Shown piece by piece: positions 46,533 to 54,410 of a DNA stretch of 64,000 nucleotides. Source of the DNA: Acidimicrobiales bacterium (GTDB lineage Bacteria; Actinomycetota; Acidimicrobiia; Acidimicrobiales; Iamiaceae); assembly GCA_030447445.1 (NCBI GenBank), contig JAUJOW010000015.1, forward strand, positions 12,724 to 76,723, given 5' to 3'. The position numbers were made by a program, and so were the translations under genes. The notes below the pieces were generated by a model, which saw nothing but the letters and a program-made list of their open reading frames with translations, ran no database searches and was not told the origin of the DNA. Numbering within the stretch: position 1 is the first letter of the stretch; every line of letters starts with the position of its first letter.

Positions 46533-47039
46533 ATGGTCGCCCGGCAACGGGGCGCACCGATCGGCGATCTCCTCGCTCGCTGGCGTGGCGGCGCCGCCGA
46601 CTTGCGGCGGGTGCTGCTCGCCGCCGATCACCACGAGCGGGTCACATGGGTGGCGGGCGAGCTCTCGATCCGGACCCTGGCCACCACCCGCTTGGCCGAG
46701 ACCTGGATCCACACCGGCGACGTGGCCGACGCCCTCGGCACAACCGTCAAACCCACTGACCACCTCCGCCACATCGCCCGCCTCGCCTGGCGGACCCTGC
46801 CCTACGCGTTCGCCCGCGCCGGTCGTCCCGCACCGGGGCCAGTGGCGTTCCGCCTGGTCGGCCCGGACGGGAAGCCGTGGGACCTCCTCCCCGAGGAGCC
46901 AGCGGCCACGACGATCACCGGCCCTGGCGTGGATCTCTGCCTCGTGGCCGCCCGCCGAGTCGCCCCCGCCGACACCGCCCTCAGCGGCACCGGGCCCGAC
47001 GCCGACGCCGTCCTGGAGCTCGTCCGCACCTACGCCTGA
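46533..47039 (+). CDS. Maleylpyruvate isomerase-family mycothiol-dependent enzyme, N-terminally truncated
   Basis: The 168 residues match the second half of the TIGR03083/TIGR03084 family (TTRLAETWIHTGDVADALGT, the conserved W-H-DVA motif region, then a sterol-carrier-like end AFRLVGPDGKPWDLL). Family members use mycothiol, the actinobacterial thiol, and are about 250 residues long. The N-terminal DinB-like helix bundle with its metal histidines is missing, and I could not find it in any frame of the 240 bases upstream. It is probably a non-functional fragment. Confidence 0.7.
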   Translation: MVARQRGAPIGDLLARWRGGAADLRRVLLAADHHERVTWVAGELSIRTLATTRLAETWIHTGDVADALGTTVKPTDHLRHIARLAWRTLPYAFARAGRPAPGPVAFRLVGPDGKPWDLLPEEPAATTITGPGVDLCLVAARRVAPADTALSGTGPDADAVLELVRTYA

Positions 47040-47369
47040 CGCACTCGATTCCGGCCCTCAGTGCGGACGAGGAGCACGGCGCCGACGCCGGTCACAACCA
47101 GCCCGCGCCGGTCGCAGCGAGTGGGACGGGACGTGAGCACCCTGCGCACCTGAGGATGTCGTCGACAGCGGAGTAGAGGACACCGGCCACATGCGGCCGC
47201 TTCGAGGCCGACGGCGTCGCCAGGGTGGCGAAGGAACGGCGGGCGATCGCCCTTCTGATGGAGCCGAGCTTGAGGGCGGGCCGGGCCGCACTGTCGGTTC
47301 TCCGTGGTCATGGTGTGCATTGAACCCCCGATCACGTACCCGCCGTCGCGCAGCTACGCCAGGGATCGG
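47040..47369. other. Gene-free stretch
   Basis: No frame here has a recognisable protein. The short ORFs on both strands are Arg/Pro-rich shadows. It separates the truncated mycothiol enzyme from the VOC gene and looks like decayed DNA. Confidence 0.5.
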
Positions 47370-47954
47370 TCAGGCCGGGTCGACGCTGGCGCCGCCGTCG
47401 TCGCCGGCCAGCGCGGTCGCCGGAGTCGACGCGACCATGCCGGTGGCCCGCAGCTCGTCCACCGCCGGCACCGGGTCGGAGTCACCGAAGCTCCGGGGGT
47501 CCCCGTAGTCGGCGTCGCGGCCGGTGGGATCCACCACCCACCAGGATGCCTCGAGGGCGATGCCGTTCGGGTCGGTGAAGTAAATCGAGTGGATGACGTC
47601 GTGATCGACGACATCGGTGACCTCGCAGCCATGGGCCTTCAACCGAGCCGCCAGCTCCTCCAGGGCGAGCTCGTCGGGCAGGTTGAACGACAGGTGGTCG
47701 AACTGCACCGCGCGCTGGTCAGGGACCCCGGCCGGCTTCGAGAACGGTTCGAGGTCGACGTGGCGATACTCGAAGAAGGCCACAGTCTGCTCGGGCCCGA
47801 CCTCGAAGAAGTAGTGCCGGAACCCGGCCGTGCCGATGGTGTGGACGAGCCTGGCCCCCAGCACGCCGTGCCAGAACCGGACGGTGGCGTCCATGTCGGT
47901 GGTGACCAAAGCGAGATGGTTGATGCCCCGCCAGCGAGGCGCCATGGATGTCAT
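47370..47954 (-). CDS. VOC superfamily protein (glyoxalase/dioxygenase fold)
   Basis: A 194-residue protein with two beta-alpha-beta-beta-beta modules. The first is INHLALVTTDMDATVRFWHGVLGARLVHT; the second is QFDHLSFNLPDELALEELAARL with a closing IHSIYFTDPNGIALEASWW. The metal ligands HLAL, HLSF and the late Glu in ALEASWW are in place. The family covers glyoxalases, ring-cleaving dioxygenases and fosfomycin or bleomycin resistance proteins; the role cannot be narrowed. The C-terminal 50 residues lie outside the fold. It starts at an ATG. Confidence 0.85.
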   Translation of the reverse strand: MTSMAPRWRGINHLALVTTDMDATVRFWHGVLGARLVHTIGTAGFRHYFFEVGPEQTVAFFEYRHVDLEPFSKPAGVPDQRAVQFDHLSFNLPDELALEELAARLKAHGCEVTDVVDHDVIHSIYFTDPNGIALEASWWVVDPTGRDADYGDPRSFGDSDPVPAVDELRATGMVASTPATALAGDDGGASVDPA

Positions 47955-48129
47955 GGCTCCACGCTACGTGCGAACCGGGCGGCCATGGAGGGCACACTGA
48001 CGGCGTTTGGCGGGCCCTGGGTTGAGGGGAAGGGGCGGCTCTCGGTGCGGTACATGCTGACCCAGGCATCCTCGTCGATGTCGGCCTTGAGGTCGCGCTT
48101 CAGCTTCGAGTACGGGTCCGGGCCGCCGG

Positions 48130-48331
48130 TGGGTCAGAGTCGGATCACGCCCGGCTGAAGTCTCGACTGCGACCGATGCGAGGACTCAAACGGGACCGCA
48201 GCGCTGAGGTGATCATCGCAGGGCACGCCTTCATGCAGAACCTCTGGCGTGGCCACTACGAGCTCGGCGCCTACGCCCGACCACACCTACGCCTCGCCGC
48301 AGCCTTCGACGAACTGGCTCCAGTCGTCTGA
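48130..48331 (+). mobile_element. IS6-family transposase C-terminal remnant
   Basis: The frame reads DHARLKSRLRPMRGLKRDRS, then AEVIIAGHAFMQNLWRGHYE and ends DELAPVV-stop. This is the C-terminal end of IS6/IS26-like transposases, including the DDE-proximal DH.RLK..LRPMRGLK segment. Nothing of the N-terminal two thirds is present and no terminal inverted repeats are seen. On the minus strand just before it (48000-48120) lies a fragment reading DPYSKLKRDLKADIDEDAW, possibly the tail of another lost gene. Confidence 0.7.
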
Positions 48332-48623
48332 GGCCACTGGTCCGCCACGCGACCGTGGGCGCCGTCCGGCTTCAGCCAACGCAACACACCCCGCGTCGAT
48401 CACCCGGTCGATGTCGCGCTGGGGATCGATGAGGGCGCAGTGTGCTCGTCTTCGACGAGGTAGCTGCGATCCGCCCGCCGGGGCTCGATGGCCACGACGT
48501 GCATGGCTGCGCACTTGGGCTATGCCACGGGCCACCCCCGGATGCATCCGGACATTCGGAGGCCGCGGCGTCACGATCGTGCCGATCGGAGTGAGGTGCG
48601 CCGGCAGCGGCCGCGACGGACGA
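48332..48623. other. Gene-free stretch next to an IS remnant
   Basis: Only short Arg/Pro-rich frames with no recognisable product. Together with the IS6 remnant it makes a 669-base gap of decayed DNA before the anti-sigma gene. Confidence 0.45.
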
Positions 48624-49358
48624 TCAGGACGGAATCGAGCCCTCGAGCACGGGCGCGCCGTTGCGGGACGGGTCGCTGTCATCGGGCTCGATCGTCACAC
48701 CGATGCGGGCATAGCGTCCCACCTCGCCTGCGGCGGTCAGATCGACGCGGACCTTCCCGTCGGGCGTAGGGCGGAAGGTTCCGGCGCTGACTCGGCCATC
48801 GTCGTGGACCAACCAGAGCTCGTAGGTCTCCCGTCCGCTTGGTGAGTCCAAACCTTCGACATCGAGCTCGATGCGGATGGAACCGTCTCCCTGACGGAGC
48901 TGGGCTCGGCCCGAGGGTCCCCCGTCCACGGGGCGGAGCGTGACGGCCACATCGTCGCCGCTGTCGTCGGCCCGCAGGACCCCGATCCCGCCACCGATCG
49001 CAGCTGCGAGCAGGAGCACGGCCGCCGCGGCGACCAATGCGACCAGAGCTGGCGATGTCCGTCGCCGAGGGTGCACACCTTCAGCCCCGGCGCGGAGCAC
49101 CTGTCGCCTAAGCGACGACGGCGGTGCCGGGCGCCCAAGGGATGAATCGGCCAAGGGTAGGAGGTCGACCACGGCGCCGAGCTCTGCGAGCTCGGCTCGA
49201 CACGACGGGCACGTCGCCAGGTGGCGACGCAGGCGTTGGCCGTCTCCGTCAGGAGCCCCGCCGAGCAGGTGTCCGCCGATGAGAGCGCGCAGTTCGTCGT
49301 GGTCGTCGGAGGAGGCCCTGCCAGTCTCGGAGGGGTCATCGTGTTGTGCTCCACTCAC
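48624..49358 (-). CDS. Anti-sigma factor, RskA-like, with zinc-finger and membrane helix
   Basis: A 244-residue protein. The cytoplasmic N-terminus has a ZAS-type motif (LRRHLATCPSCRAELAELG, HxxxCxxC). A single membrane helix follows (SPALVALVAAAAVLLLAAAIGGG), then an outer RskA-type beta domain (YELWLVHDDGRVSAGTFRP). It would hold the sigma factor encoded just upstream at the membrane until cleaved by regulated proteolysis. The start overlaps the sigma gene by four bases, so the two are made in equal amounts. Confidence 0.9.
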   Translation of the reverse strand: MSGAQHDDPSETGRASSDDHDELRALIGGHLLGGAPDGDGQRLRRHLATCPSCRAELAELGAVVDLLPLADSSLGRPAPPSSLRRQVLRAGAEGVHPRRRTSPALVALVAAAAVLLLAAAIGGGIGVLRADDSGDDVAVTLRPVDGGPSGRAQLRQGDGSIRIELDVEGLDSPSGRETYELWLVHDDGRVSAGTFRPTPDGKVRVDLTAAGEVGRYARIGVTIEPDDSDPSRNGAPVLEGSIPS

Positions 49359-49936
49359 GGTTGCACCCCCAACTCTTCGAGCGTGAGCCGCAAGGCCTTC
49401 ATGGCGTAGAACGAACGGGACTTCACCGTGCCGAGGGGTAGGTCAAGGCGTGCTGCCACCTCAACCTGGCTGAGGCCGGCGAAGTAGCAAAGGTCGATCA
49501 CCTGCCGGTGGTCGGCCGAGAGCAACTCGAGAGCGCCCCGGATCAGCTCGCCGTGAAGCAATCGCTCAAGCTCAGCATCGATGCCCTCGACCAGGGGCCC
49601 GGGAGCCTCGGGCACATCACCCGTGGCCGCCGCCGGAGGTTGCGCCCGATGGAGGTCGATGCAGGAGGTTCGAGCGATGGTGAACACCCATGTCCGCACC
49701 GAGGCCCTTGAGGGGTCGTAGCGGTCGGCGAGCTGCCACAAGCGGGTCATGACCCGCTGCACCAAGTCCTCGGCGAGGGTGGTGCTTCCCAGTCGTCGGT
49801 ACCCATAGCCGTAGAGCGCCCCGGCGTAGGTGTCATAGAGATCGGCCATGGCCTGATGGTCACCGGAGGCGGCGCTGGTCAAAAGCGCCGCCTCCGGGTC
49901 ATCCGGGGGCGTGTCGCACCTTGCGCCACGGCGCAT
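49355..49936 (-). CDS. ECF RNA polymerase sigma factor (SigK-like)
   Basis: A 193-residue ECF sigma factor. Region 2 is MADLYDTYAGALYGYGYRRL, LAEDLVQRVMTRLWQLADRY and RTWVFTIARTSCIDLHR. Region 4 has the helix-turn-helix (LCYFAGLSQVEVAARLDLPLGTVKSRSFYAMKAL). It is coupled to an RskA-type anti-sigma. The lipoprotein gene ends three bases upstream. The promoter of that lipoprotein carries a good ECF-type sequence, so the sigma factor probably drives its own operon. Confidence 0.93.
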   Translation of the reverse strand: MRRGARCDTPPDDPEAALLTSAASGDHQAMADLYDTYAGALYGYGYRRLGSTTLAEDLVQRVMTRLWQLADRYDPSRASVRTWVFTIARTSCIDLHRAQPPAAATGDVPEAPGPLVEGIDAELERLLHGELIRGALELLSADHRQVIDLCYFAGLSQVEVAARLDLPLGTVKSRSFYAMKALRLTLEELGVQP

Positions 49937-49939
49937 GGG

Positions 49940-50452
49940 TCAGGCGACCGTGACGTCGATCTGCATCATTACCGGCATCTCTCCCTCGGTGACGGGGAGA
50001 TCGGCCCCGTCAACGCCGGGGAACTCGTAGCTGCCCAGTTCGCTGTCGTCGACGTGCAGCATGGGCCACACAGTCGCATCTTCTGTCAACGGTTCATCCA
50101 ACTCGACCTCGACATCGGTGCTGGAGCCCTCCTCGATCTCGACGAAGCCGAGCACGGGGCCGGGCTCGCCGTCCACGTCGGAGTGCACTGCGATCCAGCC
50201 CGGGGAGCCGTCGATCTCCACCGAAGCCACCGTCACCGCGGCACCGTCACCCTCCTGGTCCTCCGCGGTGAGCGTCCCGGTGGCCGAGGCAGGCTCGCCC
50301 TCGATGCTGCCGCCCTTGGTCTGTTCGCCGGCGTCGTTGACCGCAGGAGCGGCATCGTCGTCATCGCCTCCGCAGCCGGTGGCGGCCACGGTCAGGGCGA
50401 GCGCGGCAACCAAGGCGCCGACAGGACGGAGGGTTCGGGGGGTCAGCTTCAT
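49940..50452 (-). CDS. DUF7282-like lipoprotein
   Basis: A 170-residue lipoprotein with signal ALVAALALTVAATGCGG (lipobox ATGC) and a beta-rich outer domain (VTVASVEIDGSPGWIAVHSD, GPVLGFVEIEEGSSTDVEVEL, VTEGEMPVMMQIDVTVA). The domain is of the DUF7282 type, common in halophilic archaea and actinobacteria, function unknown. It is the first gene of a lipoprotein-sigma-anti-sigma operon. AAGGA lies eight bases before the ATG. It diverges from a cupredoxin gene, with a shared symmetric promoter region between them. Confidence 0.82.
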   Translation of the reverse strand: MKLTPRTLRPVGALVAALALTVAATGCGGDDDDAAPAVNDAGEQTKGGSIEGEPASATGTLTAEDQEGDGAAVTVASVEIDGSPGWIAVHSDVDGEPGPVLGFVEIEEGSSTDVEVELDEPLTEDATVWPMLHVDDSELGSYEFPGVDGADLPVTEGEMPVMMQIDVTVA

Positions 50453-50485
50453 GACGGGTCCTTCTTCGGGGGTTGTGTCGTCCTA

Positions 50486-50548
50486 CCTACGGTCCAACCC
50501 GCCGACCGGTTCAGTTGGGTTGAACCGATCAGGCCTCGAGGCCGTAGG
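50486..50548. promoter_or_regulatory. Divergent pair of ECF-type promoters, TGAACC-N16-CGTAGG on both strands
   Basis: On the plus strand TGAACC is at 50521-50526, then exactly 16 bases, then CGTAGG at 50543-50548, seven bases before the cupredoxin ATG. On the minus strand TGAACC is at 50513-50508, exactly 16 bases, then CGTAGG at 50491-50486. The two -35 boxes form an inverted repeat (CGGTTCA-N7-TGAACCG). The GAACC-N16-CGT layout is typical of ECF sigma promoters. The sigma factor of the adjacent operon is the likely user. The plus-strand transcript would be leaderless or nearly so. Confidence 0.75.
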
Positions 50549-50555
50549 AACCGAC

Positions 50556-50900
50556 ATGCTGAAGCCCATCTCCACGAGCCTCATCGCGGCTGCGGCCGTC
50601 CTCACCCTCTCGGCGGGCTGCGGGGGCGACGACCCACCACCGGCCGAGCTGACCGTCGACATCGAGGCCTACCAGTTCCCTGACGAGCTCAGCGTCGCCG
50701 CGGGGGGCGAGGTGGTGTTCACCAGTGCCGACGCCGAGCCGCACCAGATCGACCTGGGTGACGGCGCGGTCGTCACCGACGCCTTCGGATCAGGTGAAAG
50801 AGTGATGGTCGAGGCACCCGGTGAGCCGGCCACCTATGACCTCATCTGTCTCCTACATCCCACCATGCGCGGCACCGTCGAGGTGGCCGACGCCGGCTAA
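50556..50900 (+). CDS. Blue-copper (cupredoxin) lipoprotein
   Basis: A 114-residue protein with lipoprotein signal SLIAAAAVLTLSAGCGG and a cupredoxin fold (LTVDIEAYQFPDELSVAAGG, EVVFTSADAEPHQIDLGDG). The type 1 copper ligands are visible: His in EPHQIDL, then Cys, His and Met in LICLLHPTMRGTV (C-x2-H-x2-M). It is a small electron carrier or copper-binding protein on the outer membrane face. The start is fixed by the ECF -10 box seven bases upstream. A longer open frame upstream is antisense to the lipoprotein. Confidence 0.87.
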   Translation: MLKPISTSLIAAAAVLTLSAGCGGDDPPPAELTVDIEAYQFPDELSVAAGGEVVFTSADAEPHQIDLGDGAVVTDAFGSGERVMVEAPGEPATYDLICLLHPTMRGTVEVADAG

Positions 50901-51366
50901 CCCCGATCATTCATAAGATGAACGGGGAGGAGGTTGTCCCGAACAGGATCGCCTCGACTACGACATGTACGTGTCCTTCAACCGTGCTCCTTGCGACCGA
51001 TGCTTCCCCGTGTCCTCGGTTCAGAACCTCGCAAGACGGAAAGCGTGTTGCCGCCATAGACGACGACATCGCCATGTCGGAGAACACGCCGCTCAAGCCG
51101 CTCACGACCTCTTCCGTCGGATCGCCCTCCGGGACGTAGACCAGCGCGACCCGCGGTGGGTCCAGCGCATCACCGACCTCGTCTGAGCCGTTCGGTCGAA
51201 CCCGACGACCTCGTTCCCGTTCTCGATCGGTTGCAGCCCCAGCTCTCACGCATCTGACCCAAATCCGCAGATCCCGAACTTCATGTGGTCTCCTCACGCC
51301 GCGCCAACGGTGGCGGCTTCGTGGGCGCGGCTGCCAGCGCCCGGTGGCGACGCGTCTCGGCGTGCC
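50901..51366. other. Gene-free stretch
   Basis: No protein is recognisable in any frame, although a 128-codon minus-strand frame is open (50911-51297). It lacks a family match by eye and its codon use is unlike the neighbours. The sequence is less GC-rich than average and may be decayed DNA. Confidence 0.45.
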
Positions 51367-52380
51367 TCAGCGGCTCGTCGGGGACACGCTCCCGTACAGA
51401 TGGGTCACGCCGCCGGCTGACGGCCCGATCTTCTCGGACCGGTCTCCTGCCGACGGCGGCTCGTCCCACGGCATCTTTCCGATGACGAGCTTCGGGATGT
51501 TCACGAACGCCTTCCCCGCCGACACGCGGACGACGGCGTCGAGCGGGATGTAGGTGTCCCGGTGGAAGATGCCGCGCTGCACGAGCACGTACCCCGGTCC
51601 GTCATCCCCGTCTTCCACCACCTCGCCGATGGGACCGAGCTTGAGCTGGTCGGATGCGTAGACGTCCTCTCCCGCCGCCGGGAGCCGGTCGGGTCCGATC
51701 GCCGAGAGCACGTCCTCGGTGTCCATGACGGCGTTGCCGATCAGCGGGAAGTTGATCCTGATCGACGCCTCGTAGGCCGGCATGTTCTCCGCCCCGATGG
51801 CGTCGCGGACGAAGGTGACGTCGTAGCCGTGCTCCGCTGCATGCCTTCCCGTGGACTCGACGCAGAGGTTCGCCGTCATGCCGGCGAGCAACAGGTGCGT
51901 GATCCCCAGCCGGTCGAGATGCTCCGGCAGGTCCGTGTCGAACACATCGGTGCCCTTGTGGGGCTGCAGGACCACCTCGTCGTCGGCCGGGCGGAGGAAC
52001 TCGTGGAAGTCGGCGCCCCGGGAGCCGGCGAGGAACATCCTGCGCTCGAACATGATCCGGTTGATTCCGCTCCGACGCTGCAGCTCCTGGTCTTGGTAGT
52101 CCGCCGCGGTGTAGGCCATCGGCCCGTACAGGACCGGGACGCCGTGCGCCCGAGCACCGCCAATCAGCTGCCGCAGGTGGCCGATGACGTCATGGGCGTT
52201 CACCGTGGTTTCCGTCAGCTCCCACGCAGCACCATCGGTCGCGAGGAAGTCGTTGACCGGGTCGATGACGAGCAGCGCGGTCTTGGCCGGCAGGAACGTG
52301 CGTCCGCCGCTACCAGCCACCCGGTAGGTGCCGACGTCGTGTCGGTGGCCGTGCTCGGCACGCGGGTGGTCATCGTTCAT
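51367..52380 (-). CDS. Isochorismatase-family hydrolase fused to a PRC-barrel-like domain
   Basis: A 337-residue protein. Residues 30-230 are a cysteine hydrolase of the isochorismatase fold with the triad Asp40 (ALLVIDPVNDF), Lys142 (LQPHKGTDVFDT) and Cys173 (MTANLCVESTGRHA). Residues 245-315 form a beta-barrel like DUF2171/PRC (VYASDQLKLGPIGEVVEDGD, YVLVQRGIFHRDTYIPLDAV). The N-terminal 15 residues are His/Asp-rich. Family members cleave amide or vinyl-ether bonds; the substrate is unknown. It diverges from a TetR regulator 148 bases away, which may control it. Confidence 0.87.
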   Translation of the reverse strand: MNDDHPRAEHGHRHDVGTYRVAGSGGRTFLPAKTALLVIDPVNDFLATDGAAWELTETTVNAHDVIGHLRQLIGGARAHGVPVLYGPMAYTAADYQDQELQRRSGINRIMFERRMFLAGSRGADFHEFLRPADDEVVLQPHKGTDVFDTDLPEHLDRLGITHLLLAGMTANLCVESTGRHAAEHGYDVTFVRDAIGAENMPAYEASIRINFPLIGNAVMDTEDVLSAIGPDRLPAAGEDVYASDQLKLGPIGEVVEDGDDGPGYVLVQRGIFHRDTYIPLDAVVRVSAGKAFVNIPKLVIGKMPWDEPPSAGDRSEKIGPSAGGVTHLYGSVSPTSR

Positions 52381-52528
52381 CAGATCCCCTCTCCATTGGA
52401 GGAGCCACTACCCCGTGCTTTGCATGCTGCAAACAGCGGCCTGGCCGACGAGCGGGGAGCGTATAGACCGACGTCAGGCACGAGGCGGGGTGGCGTCCAT
52501 TCGGGGCCGTACGCGATACAGATGGGCC

Positions 52529-53076
52529 ATGGCCGTCGTCCGCACCCCGCGCAGCAGCTGGATCGACGAGGGGCTGCGAGCGCTGGCCGCCGGCGGCCCG
52601 GACGCCGTCCGCATCGAGCCCTTGGCCCGGGCCCTCGGCGTCACCAAGGGCGGCTTCTACTGGCACTTCGACGACCGCCGCGCCCTCCTCGACGCGATGC
52701 TCGACACGTGGGAGCGGGTGCTCCTCGACGAGGTGATCGAGCGCGTCGAGGCCGAGGGCGGCGACGCCCGGACCCGTCTGCATCGGCTGTTCGTCCTCGC
52801 CTCCTCCAGCGGCGACCTGCTGGGGATCGACCTCGCCGTCCGCGACTGGGCCCGGCGCGACCCGACGGTCGCCGACCGCCTTCGGCGCGTCGACAACCGG
52901 CGGATGGAGTACATGCGCTCGCTGTTCGGTGCCTTCTGTCCCGACCAGGACGAGGTCGAAGCCCGCTGCACGCTCGCCTTCTCGCTGTGATCGGCAACCA
53001 CTTCATCGCCGCCGACCACGGCCGTCGCAGCCGCGCCGACGTGCTGCGGCTGGTCTTCAAGCGGCTCCAGGCCTAG
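52529..53076 (+). CDS. TetR family transcriptional regulator, one-base frameshift near the end
   Basis: The first 153 codons give a TetR helix-turn-helix (LAAGGPDAVRIEPLARALGVTKGGFYWHFDDRRALLDAML) and a helical ligand domain ending EVEARCTLAFSL-stop. The stop is premature. With one G restored at 52988 the frame continues as IGNHFIAADHGRRSRADVLRLVFKRLQA, the normal family end of about 182 residues. It probably represses the divergent isochorismatase gene or itself. The break is in a short G run and looks like a sequencing error. Confidence 0.85.
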
Positions 53077-53080
53077 GACG

Positions 53081-53435
53081 CCGCCGCCAGCTCGGTCTTC
53101 GGTACCGGGTTGGAGAAGACCATGGCCTCGTCCTCGATCCTGCTCCTCTTCAGCGTCCGGTAGTCCCGCAGGTAGCTCTGGTCGACCTGCCACGGGAACC
53201 TCGAGCCCTGCCTTGCCCACCATCAGCTCGACGGGGCGGGTCGAGGTGGCAGGAAGAACGCGAACATCACCGTCGTGCCGGGCACGACCTGCTCGGCCCC
53301 GTTCACGCCGTCGTAGCCGGCGTCGACCAGCGCGGCACGGAAGGCGGGCCGGGTGGACGCCATGAGCACCAGCGGCATGGCGATGAGGATGACCACCGGC
53401 GCCGGGTCCCCGCCCGCAGCAGGCGGAGCTCACGC
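53081..53435 (-). pseudogene. Remnant of an ABC-2 type transporter permease
   Basis: Frames read ELRLLRAGDPAPVVILIAMP, LVLMASTRPAFRAALVDAGY and QVVPGTTVMFAFFL, then after a break RPVELMVGKA, the N-terminal membrane part of an ABC-2 permease. Several frame changes occur within 350 bases. The following piece (SYLRDYRTLKRSRIEDEAMV) does not fit the family and may be from another gene. About two thirds of the permease is absent, and the ATPase gene is not nearby. A decayed fragment. Confidence 0.6.
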
Positions 53436-53469
53436 GGCCGACCCTAGGGGCCTAGTGTTCATCCGACGA

Positions 53470-53841
53470 TCACGTCGACCCATCGTCGAGGAGGTCGAGC
53501 ACGCGTTCAGGAGGTCGCGCCACCACGGCGCGGTCGCCGACGATGACGATGGGCCGCTCGATGAGGATCGGGTACTCGTGCATCGCCTCGAGGATCTGAT
53601 CGTCGGATGCATCGTCGAGCGCCAGCTGCGACCACGTCGGCTCGTGGACCCGGGCGATCGCGCGGGGGTCGCTCGTGCCGAGCAGGGTGAGGAGGTGTCT
53701 GAGCTCCTCGACAGTGGGCGCCTGGCTCAGATACTCGACGTACGTCGCCTCGATGCCCCGCTCGGCGAGGAGTCCCTGCGCGGTCCGACACTTGGAGCAG
53801 GACGGGTTGAACCACACGGTGGTCTCAGGTGGCACGAGCAC
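53470..53841 (-). CDS. arsC: Glutaredoxin-type arsenate reductase ArsC
   Basis: About 123 residues of the ArsC/Spx thioredoxin-like fold. VWFNPSCSKCRTAQGLLAERG carries the catalytic cysteine, with a second cysteine in C-x2-C spacing. TYVEYLSQAPTVEELRHLLTLLG, then ILIERPIVIVGDRAVVARPPE closes the active site with the conserved Arg. It reduces arsenate to arsenite, or is a related thiol protein. The start is one of two GTGs (53841 or 53835). The longer frame upstream is antisense to the cupredoxin gene. Confidence 0.85.
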   Translation of the reverse strand: MLVPPETTVWFNPSCSKCRTAQGLLAERGIEATYVEYLSQAPTVEELRHLLTLLGTSDPRAIARVHEPTWSQLALDDASDDQILEAMHEYPILIERPIVIVGDRAVVARPPERVLDLLDDGST

Positions 53842-53926
53842 CTCGGGGAGCCGATGGGACAGGTCTGGTCCGAGCGACGGGTTCGGAGGTGGTGGGTGAC
53901 GTCGACCGTTGCTGAGCGGTGGACCA

Positions 53927-54376
53927 TCAGTAGCCGGGCGCCGGCCCGGGATCAGTTTGCTCCGGTTCGGGCTGTTCGGCGTCGGCTGCCCTCCCCGTCT
54001 CGATGACACCCTTCATGGAGGGGTGGATCTCGCAGTGGTACTCGATGCGACCGGCGTCGGTCACCTCCACCTCGGCCGATGCACCGCCCTCGATGGCGCC
54101 TGTATCGATCGAGCCGTCGTCGGCGGTCAGCGTGTGCGCCGTCTCGTCGTTGTTCTCCACGGTGATGGAGGTTCCGGCCTGCACGCGCAGCGGCACGGGG
54201 GCGTACGTGAAGTCTTCGATGGTGACGGTGGTGGCGTCGTCGGCGGCCGCAGCCGCCTCCGTCGCGGGCGCGCTGCGAGGGCTCGCGGGCTCCTCTGCTT
54301 CCTCGTCCTCCCCGCAACCTCCGAGGACCAGAATCGCGACGACAGCACCGGCAAGGGTGTTCCGTGTCCGGGCCAT
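53927..54376 (-). CDS. Second blue-copper (cupredoxin) lipoprotein
   Basis: About 149 residues. The lipoprotein signal is MARTRNTLAGAVVAILVLGGC (written in part), followed by an Ala/Glu-rich linker and a plastocyanin-like domain (TTVTIEDFTYAPVPLRVQAG). Type 1 copper ligands are His in ETAHTLTADD and Cys, His, Met in EYHCEIHPSMKGVI. The proline-rich tail ends GPAPGY. It is the last gene of a sigma/anti-sigma/membrane-protein operon and likely carries electrons outside the membrane. The ATG at 54376 fits the signal length better than that at 54406. Confidence 0.85.
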   Translation of the reverse strand: MARTRNTLAGAVVAILVLGGCGEDEEAEEPASPRSAPATEAAAAADDATTVTIEDFTYAPVPLRVQAGTSITVENNDETAHTLTADDGSIDTGAIEGGASAEVEVTDAGRIEYHCEIHPSMKGVIETGRAADAEQPEPEQTDPGPAPGY

Positions 54377-54410
54377 CTCTGGCCGCATCCATGCTGAAGC
54401 ACTCATGACG

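Noticed and set aside
46273..46533. An 86-codon ORF before the truncated mycothiol enzyme, considered as its missing N-terminus
   Set aside because: It lacks the helix-bundle and histidine pattern of the family and seems a chance frame.
48000..48125. Possible tail of a DNA methyltransferase on the minus strand (DPYSKLKRDLKADIDEDAW)
   Set aside because: The similarity is only from memory and about 40 residues long; no catalytic motif is present, so I did not annotate it as a gene.
50911..51297. A 128-codon minus-strand ORF
   Set aside because: No recognisable motif and unusual composition; likely chance or decayed DNA.
52980..53076. Programmed frameshift or stop readthrough at the TGA in the TetR gene
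   Set aside because: A single lost base in a short G run explains it, as in many other genes of the window; no slippery site or stem is seen.
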